DNA from: JABISG01 sp963581435
Lineage (GTDB): Bacteria; Planctomycetota; Planctomycetia; Planctomycetales; Planctomycetaceae
Assembly (NCBI GenBank): GCA_963581435.1
Contig: CAUZOL010000244.1
Location: 1-10,556 of the forward strand
Reading direction: 5' to 3'
Length of the DNA stretch: 10,556 nt
Shown: in pieces, positions 1 through 5,342 of the stretch
How positions within the stretch are numbered: the stretch's first letter is position 1
Layout of the letters: every line of letters begins with the position of its first letter
Notes under the pieces: generated by a model
Databases searched by the model: none
Seen by the model: the letters and a program-made list of their open reading frames with translations, nothing else
Told to the model about the DNA's origin: nothing
Translations under genes and position numbers: made by a program

Positions 1-49
1 CGCCGGGATCACTGTTCTCCGCGCGCTCGAACCGGATGAATGCGGTCAC
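1..49 (-). CDS. 5' fragment of an unidentified gene downstream of the ytoQ-family gene
   Basis: A GTG codon at 49-47 overlaps the TAG stop of the preceding gene (51-49) by one base, in the arrangement TAGTG. It opens a frame of 16 codons that is still open at the window edge, reading M-T-A-F-I-R-F-E-R-A-E-N-S-D-P-G. A strong purine-rich ribosome-binding sequence, GAGGAGAGG, lies six bases upstream, inside the 3' end of the ytoQ-family gene. This is the usual layout of translational coupling. Sixteen residues are too few to assign a family. The call rests only on the ribosome-binding site, the start codon and the open frame, so it could be chance. Confidence 0.45.
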   Translation of the reverse strand, partial: MTAFIRFERAENSDPG

Positions 50-519
50 TACGAACCTCTCCTCAGTTTTCCGGTGATGACATATTGCAGAACGCGAATG
101 ATCTGCTCGGGGGTTTCCGCTGTCGCCAGCGCGGCGGCATCGACTTCTTTCAGTGCGTGTGTCAGTTCCGATGAATGCAGCGTAATGATCGGCTTGCCTG
201 ATGCCGCGGCATATCCAACATCGAACGCAGCGTTCCATTGTCGGTACTTATCACCGAATCGCACGACGACAATGTCGGCAGCCTCGATCAGCGTGCGGTT
301 GCGAATCGCGTTGACTTTCGCTGCTTTGTGATCGCGCCAGAACGGCTGCGCTTCTTCGCCCAGAATCGCTGCGCCACAGTCATCACTGGAACTGTGATCG
401 GTCACCGGCCCACAGAATTCCACCGGCAACCCCGCGTCTTCCACACCGCCGCGAATCTGCTCCCGCCAGTCGCTGTGAATCTCACCGGAAAGATAAACGC
501 TCCAAACACGATCCATCAT
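49..519 (-). CDS. ytoQ: YtoQ family protein (nucleoside 2-deoxyribosyltransferase-like fold)
   Basis: From the chosen start this is a 156-residue cytoplasmic protein without signal peptide or membrane segment, close to the length I recall for Bacillus YtoQ (about 148). Recognisable blocks are VYLSGEIHSDWREQI (residues 8-22), GEEAQPFWRDHKAAKVNAIR (54-73), ADIVVVRFGDKYRQWNAAFD (81-100) and GYAAASGKPIITLH (102-115). The family resembles nucleoside 2-deoxyribosyltransferases, but Asp100 sits near where those enzymes carry their catalytic Glu, so the reaction is unproven. A longer reading starts at 576. The ATG at 519 is preferred because the conserved block begins just after it and AGAGG (529-525) precedes it by five bases; the ATG at 516 is a possible alternative. 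The gene lies 84 bp downstream of trpE on the same strand and is probably co-transcribed. Confidence 0.86.
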   Translation of the reverse strand: MMDRVWSVYLSGEIHSDWREQIRGGVEDAGLPVEFCGPVTDHSSSDDCGAAILGEEAQPFWRDHKAAKVNAIRNRTLIEAADIVVVRFGDKYRQWNAAFDVGYAAASGKPIITLHSSELTHALKEVDAAALATAETPEQIIRVLQYVITGKLRRGS

Positions 520-603
520 CACAGCCTCTATTTCAATTCTCGATGTGGCAACAGTCATCAGTTGGCTGCTCCCCACGATCCACTAACAGCTACCCACTCT
601 CTG

Positions 604-2088
604 TCAAAGCTGCTGCTCCGCGACCTCAATCGCCTTCTCCAGCCCCATCGCCTTGCTCAACGTTTCCTGATGTTCATTGGCCGGAATGCTGTCGGCGACG
701 ATGCCCGCTCCGGCCTGGATGTAAACCGTTTGCCCCTGCATCACTAATGTTCTCAGCGCGATGCAGGTATCCATGTTGCCGGTGAAGTCGATGTAGCCGA
801 CGGCGCCGGCGTACGGTCCGCGTCGATGCGGTTCCAGTTCGTCAATGATTTCCATCGCTCGGACTTTCGGCGCACCCGACACCGTACCGGCCGGCAAGGC
901 AGCGCGTAACGCCTCTAACGCCGTCGTGCCTTCTTTGAGTTGCCCGCGAACGTTCGACGTAATGTGCATGACGTGGCTGTAGCGTTCGACGACCATCACG
1001 TCGCTCAACTCCACACTGCCGTACTCGGCCACCCGGCCGACGTCGTTGCGCGCCAGGTCGATCAGCATGATGTGTTCGGCCCGCTCTTTGGGGTCGGCGA
1101 GCAATTCGTCGGCCAGCGCCTGATCCTCTTCCTCCGTTTGGCCGCGCGGGCGCGTTCCCGCCAACGGTCGCACCGTTGCCTTGCCGTCTTCCACGCGAAC
1201 CATAATCTCCGGCGAACTGCCGACCAATGTCACTGTCGGGGTCTTCAACAGGAACATGAACGGACTGGGATTCACAACGCGCAGCGCGCGGTAAATGTCG
1301 AGCGGCCGCGCCGTCGTTTCATGTTGTAGCCGTTGACTGAGTACCACTTGGAAGATGTCGCCGGCGCGAATGTACTCCAGACACGATTCAACGGCCGCCT
1401 CATATTCCTCTTTTGCAAAGTTCGAGGTCCAGGATGACGTGACGTCGCTTTGCACCGAAATGTCGGTCAACTGCAGATCGGTTCCCCCCTGCTGCAACTG
1501 TTGGCAGATGTCGTCGACCCGGCCGCACGCGCGGTCGTATTGTTCACGCAAATCGCCCTCATTGACCTTTGCGTAGGCGACAACCAACACCGTCTTGTTG
1601 ATCTGATCGAAGACGACCATCCGGTCATAAAATGCAAACGACATGTCCGGCAGACGGCGGTCATCTTCCGGTGCGTTCGGCAATTGTTCCGTATAGCGAA
1701 CGACATCGTAGCCGGCGTAGCCAACCGCACCGCCCAGAAAGCGGGGCAATCCGGGCAGGGGGACGGCTTTGTACTCGGCCAACCTCCGCCCCAATTCATC
1801 CAACGGGTCGTCGCAGTCGAAACGCTCCTGGTTTCCGTCGCGAGTGACCACGATTTCGTTGCCATACGCTTCAAGCTGCAGGAACGGATCAGATCCCAGG
1901 AAGCTGTAACGGCCGATTTTCTCACCGCCGATGACACTTTCGAACAGGAACGAGCAGGCCCCCCATTGCACCTTGCAATACGCGGTCAACGGCGTCAGCG
2001 TATCGGAAACGAGTTGCCGATAGACGGGAACCAGATCGGCCTCGGCGGCCAGTTGGCAGAATTCATCGAAATCGGGGCGGTGCTTCAT
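604..2088 (-). CDS. trpE: anthranilate synthase component I
   Basis: Cytoplasmic enzyme for the first committed step of tryptophan synthesis, chorismate plus ammonia or glutamine to anthranilate and pyruvate, normally working with the TrpG glutaminase, which is not in this window. It has 494 residues from the chosen start. The N-terminal regulatory region holds LFESVIGGEKIGRYSF (residues 49-64), the segment that in this family contributes to tryptophan feedback binding. The catalytic domain shows GSSPE (290-294), LAGTRPRG (309-316), ERAEHIMLIDLARNDVGRV (335-353, with His338 in the conserved ARGxEH-like region) and LPAGTVSGAPK (398-408). Ala310 in the PLAGT motif, where PabB-type enzymes have Lys (PIKGT), favours TrpE over aminodeoxychorismate synthase. 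The frame extends upstream to 2133, but ATG 2088 begins the typical MKHxPDF-type N-terminus; neither start has a strong ribosome-binding site. trpE diverges from mcsA and is followed by the ytoQ-family gene. Confidence 0.95.
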   Translation of the reverse strand: MKHRPDFDEFCQLAAEADLVPVYRQLVSDTLTPLTAYCKVQWGACSFLFESVIGGEKIGRYSFLGSDPFLQLEAYGNEIVVTRDGNQERFDCDDPLDELGRRLAEYKAVPLPGLPRFLGGAVGYAGYDVVRYTEQLPNAPEDDRRLPDMSFAFYDRMVVFDQINKTVLVVAYAKVNEGDLREQYDRACGRVDDICQQLQQGGTDLQLTDISVQSDVTSSWTSNFAKEEYEAAVESCLEYIRAGDIFQVVLSQRLQHETTARPLDIYRALRVVNPSPFMFLLKTPTVTLVGSSPEIMVRVEDGKATVRPLAGTRPRGQTEEEDQALADELLADPKERAEHIMLIDLARNDVGRVAEYGSVELSDVMVVERYSHVMHITSNVRGQLKEGTTALEALRAALPAGTVSGAPKVRAMEIIDELEPHRRGPYAGAVGYIDFTGNMDTCIALRTLVMQGQTVYIQAGAGIVADSIPANEHQETLSKAMGLEKAIEVAEQQL

Positions 2089-2119
2089 TAGGTTCGCCAC
2101 AGTGCTACAATTATTCGCT

Positions 2120-2136
2120 GCGATGCAATGCATCGC
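2120..2136. repeat. 17-bp palindrome in the trpE leader
   Basis: GCGATGCA and TGCATCGC are perfect 8-base inverted arms around one base. As RNA this could fold as a 7-bp stem with a 3-base loop. It lies 32 bases upstream of the chosen trpE start and downstream of the candidate promoter, so it would be in the 5' leader. It could be an operator or a leader hairpin. No run of Trp codons or terminator-like U tract was seen beside it, so classical attenuation is not supported. Confidence 0.5.
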
Positions 2137-2155
2137 TGTTAACGGTGATGCCGCA

Positions 2156-2184
2156 ATGATAACGGTCCATCGACGTGTAGTGAA
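2156..2184 (-). promoter_or_regulatory. candidate sigma70 promoter of trpE
   Basis: On the minus strand TTCACT (2184-2179) is followed after 17 bases by TATCAT (2161-2156). These match 4 of 6 and 5 of 6 bases of the -35 and -10 consensus with ideal spacing. Transcription would start near 2149, giving a leader of about 60 nt before ATG 2088. The -35 hexamer overlaps an operator-like palindrome at 2180-2199, which would suit repression. No start-site evidence is available. Confidence 0.45.
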
Positions 2185-2199
2185 TTCACTCCGTGAATT
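2180..2199. promoter_or_regulatory. operator-like cluster of GTGAATT half-sites
   Basis: The half-site GTGAATT occurs at 2180-2186 and 2193-2199, with its reverse complement AATTCAC at 2183-2189 between them. The first two form the 10-bp palindrome GTGAATTCAC. The second and third form a 7-3-7 inverted repeat around TCC. The cluster overlaps the candidate trpE -35 box and lies about 100 bp upstream of the mcsA promoter. A 9-bp direct repeat GCTGTTAAC is also present at 2135-2143 and 2202-2210. The binding protein is unknown; it does not match the E. coli TrpR operator well. Confidence 0.4.
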
Positions 2200-2301
2200 G
2201 TGCTGTTAACCATTCCACGGCGGAAACGGCGGGACGGCGAATATCGCCCCATCCGCAATATCAGTCAGTTGTTACGTCGGGATCTGCCGTGTAAGCGTCG
2301 C

Positions 2302-2329
2302 TTGACAGCGCCCCAGTCAACGCTAGAAT
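2302..2329 (+). promoter_or_regulatory. sigma70-type promoter of mcsA-mcsB
   Basis: A perfect -35 hexamer TTGACA (2302-2307) is followed after 16 bases by TAGAAT (2324-2329), which differs from the -10 consensus at one base. Transcription would start near 2336, giving a leader of about 100 nt before the mcsA ATG. It is the best-matching promoter in the window and points only into mcsA. No heat-shock CIRCE or CtsR-type tandem heptad operator was noticed beside it. Confidence 0.65.
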
Positions 2330-2436
2330 TACACAGGCCTGTCGTAGGCGGTCCACTGTTGAAGGTGGCGGATCGCGACGCGACATGACCATAGGGTTCT
2401 CAATTGACGCGATTGTGATTGGACAGGTTCACTTCG

Positions 2437-2961
2437 ATGAAGAAATGTAGCCGTTGCTCAAAACCGGCCACGCTGCATATCACCGAGTTGCGTGAGGGCG
2501 TCGTCGATGTCCTGCACTTGTGTGAGTCGTGTGCGCACGAGTATTTGAGCAATGCACAACCCGAGCCGGCCGAGACCGCGACGAGCAGCTTAAGCGGCAA
2601 AATCAAGGCGGCCAACAGCGACCGCGATTTGGAAGAACTCGACGAGTTAACCTGCCCCAATTGCGGAATTTTTTTTCGCGAGTTTCGCAGTCAGGGACGT
2701 CTCGGTTGCCCGCACGACTACATTGCATTTCGCAACGAATTGTTGCCTTTGCTCGAAAATATTCATGGCGAAACCCAGCACACGGGAAAACTTCCCAAGC
2801 GTGCACCCGGTGGCAGCCGCCGTCAGTATCGTCTAATTAAGCTTCGCAGCAATTTGCGAGACGTTGTCGAGCAGGAAGACTATGAAGCAGCCGCCCAACT
2901 CCGGGACGAAATCCAGTCGCTCGAAACCGAACTGGAAGACGGAACACCGGATGATACTTGA
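2437..2961 (+). CDS. mcsA: McsA-like protein-arginine kinase activator (zinc-binding, UVR motif)
   Basis: Cytoplasmic protein of 174 residues, near the roughly 185 of Bacillus McsA, which binds and activates the arginine kinase McsB. The N-terminal zinc module has CSRC (4-7) and CESC (29-32). A second module has CPNC (73-76) followed by GRLGCPHDY (87-95), where Bacillus-type proteins carry a second CxxC; here the pair is Cys91 with His93 or Asp94 as possible ligands. A UVR (UvrB/UvrC) helical motif with LRDVVEQEDYEAAAQLRDEI spans about 133-167. The frame can begin at a TTG at 2419, but ATG 2437 is chosen because MKKCSRC is the usual N-terminus and GGACAGG (2421-2427) lies nine bases upstream. 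mcsB follows after 83 bp on the same strand, supporting the assignment. UVR motifs alone also occur in UvrB and UvrC, but those nuclease or helicase domains are absent. Confidence 0.9.
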   Translation: MKKCSRCSKPATLHITELREGVVDVLHLCESCAHEYLSNAQPEPAETATSSLSGKIKAANSDRDLEELDELTCPNCGIFFREFRSQGRLGCPHDYIAFRNELLPLLENIHGETQHTGKLPKRAPGGSRRQYRLIKLRSNLRDVVEQEDYEAAAQLRDEIQSLETELEDGTPDDT

Positions 2962-3044
2962 ACCCCGATTGTGCAGCCGTTAAGAGAGAACCAGCCGCAA
3001 TGAGTCCCTTAATGTTTCAGCCAATATAACCGAGGAGATGTCAC

Positions 3045-4112
3045 GTGGATCTCGATGCTCTTACTACCACCAGTGGCGAGTGGTTGCGGGGTACCGGTCC
3101 GGATTCAGACATTGTCGTTTCCAGCCGGATCAGGTTGGCTCGCAATCTTGCGCAGTTCCCCTTTCCCAGCCGTGCCGACGACTCGACTCGTTCAGAAATT
3201 GAATCGCTGTTGCGCGAAAAACTGGACTTGGTGCAACTCGGCACCGAGCTGATTTACGTCGATGTTAACACCCTGGAAACTCTCGACCGGCAGTTCCTGG
3301 TCGAACGGCAACTCATCAGCCGCGAACACGCCGACAGTCACGGCTCGCGTGGCGTCGGGTTTGGCGATCAGGAAAACGTCAGCCTGATGGTCAACGAGGA
3401 AGACCATCTGCGAATTCAAGTGCTGCGCAGCGGTTTTTCACTCAACGAATGTTGGAGTGAAATCGACCGCATCGACGATTTGATCGAGTCGCACGTTACC
3501 TATGCCTTCAGCGAAGAGTTGGGTTATCTCACCGCCTGCCCCACAAATGTGGGTACCGGCATTCGCGTCAGTGTGATGCTCCACTTACCGGCCTTGGTGA
3601 TCACCAAAGAAATCCAGAAGGTGTTCCAGGCCCTGCACAAAATCAGTCTCGCGGTCCGCGGACTGTACGGCGAAGGCAGCCAGGCGATGGGGGACTTTTA
3701 CCAAATTTCCAATCAGGTCACCCTCGGAAAAAGCGAAGAGCAGGTGATTACCGGTCTCAACGATGTCGTCGCCAATATCATTGCCTACGAGCGGCGGGTC
3801 CGAGACGCATTGGTGAAGGAAAATCGCAGCAGCCTGCACGATCAGGTCGCACGAGCTTACGGCATTCTCAAGAACGCGCAGACGATTAGTTCAGAAGAAA
3901 CCATGCATCTGCTTTCCAGCGTGCGGATGGGGATCAATCTCGGACTGATCGACGACTTGGAAATTCCAACCGTCAACGAGTTGTTCATTCACACGCAGCC
4001 GGCCCATTTGCAGAAGTTGCGGAAGGAACACCTCGAATCCTCCGAACGCAACGTTGCCCGTGCATCGTATCTGCGGCTGCGTCTCACTGAGCATGAGCCG
4101 GAACAAAATTAA
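3045..4112 (+). CDS. mcsB: protein-arginine kinase McsB
   Basis: ATP-dependent kinase that phosphorylates arginine side chains of proteins; in Bacillus the mark sends misfolded proteins to ClpCP. It has 355 residues, close to the 363 of B. subtilis, and the phosphagen-kinase catalytic fold. Visible motifs are VVSSRIRLARNL (24-35, nucleotide phosphate binding), NEEDH (117-121, catalytic loop), YLTACPTNVGTG (161-172, with the catalytic-type Cys165), and RGLYGEGS (205-212). Near the C-terminus RNVARA (335-340) aligns with the RDxxRA motif that binds phosphoarginine allosterically in Geobacillus McsB, with Asn336 instead of Asp. The GTG start is fixed by GAGGAG at 3032-3037, seven bases upstream. 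It follows mcsA in an apparent two-gene operon. Convergent kelch gene and a repeat element lie downstream; neither clpC nor ctsR is nearby. Confidence 0.94.
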   Translation: MDLDALTTTSGEWLRGTGPDSDIVVSSRIRLARNLAQFPFPSRADDSTRSEIESLLREKLDLVQLGTELIYVDVNTLETLDRQFLVERQLISREHADSHGSRGVGFGDQENVSLMVNEEDHLRIQVLRSGFSLNECWSEIDRIDDLIESHVTYAFSEELGYLTACPTNVGTGIRVSVMLHLPALVITKEIQKVFQALHKISLAVRGLYGEGSQAMGDFYQISNQVTLGKSEEQVITGLNDVVANIIAYERRVRDALVKENRSSLHDQVARAYGILKNAQTISSEETMHLLSSVRMGINLGLIDDLEIPTVNELFIHTQPAHLQKLRKEHLESSERNVARASYLRLRLTEHEPEQN

Positions 4113-4133
4113 CTTCCCGGCAATCTGCTTTTG

Positions 4134-4199
4134 ACGGGTGCCACTGGCGTGTCGCCAGTGCAACGCGGAACACACTGGCGACACGCCAGTGGCACCCAC
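4134..4199. mobile_element. 66-bp palindromic MITE/REP-like element with 9-bp flanking direct repeat
   Basis: Perfect 25-base inverted arms occupy 4136-4160 and 4173-4197 around a 12-base centre. Each arm is itself a small palindrome, CACTGGCG-3 nt-CGCCAGTG (4142-4160 and 4173-4191), so a long cruciform or two tandem hairpins can form. The element is bracketed by CTGCTTTTG at 4125-4133 and again at 4200-4208, exactly at its borders, which looks like a 9-bp target-site duplication. It encodes nothing. Sitting between the convergent mcsB and kelch genes, its stem may also end transcription from both sides; TTTT follows on the plus strand. I recall closely similar intergenic repeats scattered in planctomycete genomes, but copy number here is unknown. 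Confidence 0.7.
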
Positions 4200-4221
4200 C
4201 TGCTTTTGCGGCGAATGATGG

Positions 4222-5232
4222 CTAGTCGCCCGGCCACCCTTTCGGCAGCTGCAGCGACCAGACCTCGCTGCTAAGCGGTTTGGCATGACCGCCGGCGACC
4301 CACAGTTTGTCCTGAAAGACGTACACCGAATGTTCGTGCCGTTCTTTCCAAGTCAACGGGGATTTGAATTCCGTCCACTTGCTGCCATCTTTCGAGTACC
4401 AGATGTCGCCCCAGTTTTTCGACGGGCCGTTCGACCATCCGCCCAGCACCCACATGTGGTCTCGGTAGACGGCCGATGAAAACCAGAGCCGACCGTGCCA
4501 CGGTGCGGCTTCGGTCTCCTTCCGCCAATTCACACCGTCGGCTGATGACCAGACGTCGTTCTTGTCGTGATACTTGGGAACATAGTTGCCACCGCCAAAG
4601 ACGTAGATTCTACCGTTGAGTACCGCCGCCTGATGGTAGGCCCGTGGCGACCAGCCCGCGTTGGCGGTTGCCAGTGTCCACGTCTTCCCGTCTGCCGACG
4701 ACCAGACGTCGTTCTTCAAACTCTTCTCGTCGCCGAAGTAGTAATTCTCGGTTCCCCCCAGCATCCACATCTTGCCTTGGAACTCGACAAGGGCGGCCGC
4801 AATCCGCGGCGTCCAGCCAGCATGTTTCGTCACCTGTTCCCACTTCACGCCATCGGTCGATGACCAAACGGTATTGCTCGCCGAATGACCTTTCAGCCGT
4901 CCGTTGTACCAGCCGCCCATCATCCACATCTTGTCTTTGAAAACGAGCGACATCGGCAGATCGCTATGCTTCCACGGAGCGTCCTTCGTCACCAGTTTCC
5001 AGTTCTTGCCATCGGCCGAACTCCACACGTCGCGCGGCGGCGCATGAAACGAATCGAACCATCCGCCGAAAATCCACAACCGGCCCTTATAGGCGACTTC
5101 GCCCTGTGAATCGCGATTCTGCCAAGCGGCTTTGTCGGTCACCTTGACCCAAGCGGGGGCCGACTTCTCAGCCGCCGTGGTGTGGGTTAATGACACCAGC
5201 AATAGAGTCGCAACCGTGATGAGCCTCAGCAT
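4222..5232 (-). CDS. secreted kelch-like six-bladed beta-propeller protein
   Basis: 336 residues beginning with a signal peptide (hydrophobic 4-17, likely cleaved near Ala20-Ala21 before EKS), so the protein is exported. The mature part is six repeats of about 50 residues. Each has a hydrophobic strand ending in a Gly-Gly pair (56-57, 106-107, 159-160, 213-214, 264-265, 314-315), followed in five by a signature close to DVWSSADGKNWxxVT..APW (near 69, 122, 176, 227, 277) and in the last by EVWSLQL (323-329). The N-terminal WVKVTDKAAW strand probably closes the ring with blade six. No catalytic residues or other domain are apparent, so a binding or scaffold role is more likely than an enzyme. 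ATG 5232 is preceded by GGAG nine bases upstream. It is last of three same-strand genes, 110 bp after the dehydrogenase, and its substrate is unknown. Confidence 0.8.
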   Translation of the reverse strand: MLRLITVATLLLVSLTHTTAAEKSAPAWVKVTDKAAWQNRDSQGEVAYKGRLWIFGGWFDSFHAPPRDVWSSADGKNWKLVTKDAPWKHSDLPMSLVFKDKMWMMGGWYNGRLKGHSASNTVWSSTDGVKWEQVTKHAGWTPRIAAALVEFQGKMWMLGGTENYYFGDEKSLKNDVWSSADGKTWTLATANAGWSPRAYHQAAVLNGRIYVFGGGNYVPKYHDKNDVWSSADGVNWRKETEAAPWHGRLWFSSAVYRDHMWVLGGWSNGPSKNWGDIWYSKDGSKWTEFKSPLTWKERHEHSVYVFQDKLWVAGGHAKPLSSEVWSLQLPKGWPGD

Positions 5233-5262
5233 AGGGTCGGACTCCGATTGGCAAGTTTAGCG

Positions 5263-5279
5263 GCGGCCCAGCGGGCCGC
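5263..5279. repeat. GC-rich hairpin in the dehydrogenase-kelch gap
   Basis: GCGGCCC and GGGCCGC form a perfect 7-bp stem with a 3-base loop about 30 bases upstream of the kelch start. No U tract follows in either direction, so it is not a classical intrinsic terminator. It may tune expression of the last gene of the set or protect the upstream mRNA 3' end. Confidence 0.35.
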
Positions 5280-5342
5280 GCTTCGAGGTCATCTGAACCC
5301 ACCGGGCGCGGCCGGAGGGCCTTGCTGGCGATATAGACAGAA

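Noticed and set aside
1450..2091. 213-codon plus-strand frame opposite trpE
   Set aside because: Antisense to trpE, composition typical of a reverse-strand shadow, no recognisable domain.
2200..2388. 62-codon plus-strand frame in the trpE-mcsA intergenic region
   Set aside because: It runs across the strong mcsA promoter (2302-2329), has Arg-rich composition without motifs and no convincing ribosome-binding site.
4136..4197. Simple intrinsic terminator for mcsB
   Set aside because: The stem is far longer than usual, there is no proper U tract directly after it, and the exact 9-bp flanking repeat is better explained by insertion; a secondary terminator role remains possible.
4222..5232. DNA-level tandem repeat or CRISPR-like array suggested by recurring GACCAGACGTCGTT-like strings
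   Set aside because: The recurrences are the codons for the repeated VWSSADG blade motif of the kelch protein, with imperfect spacing and diverged sequence between them.
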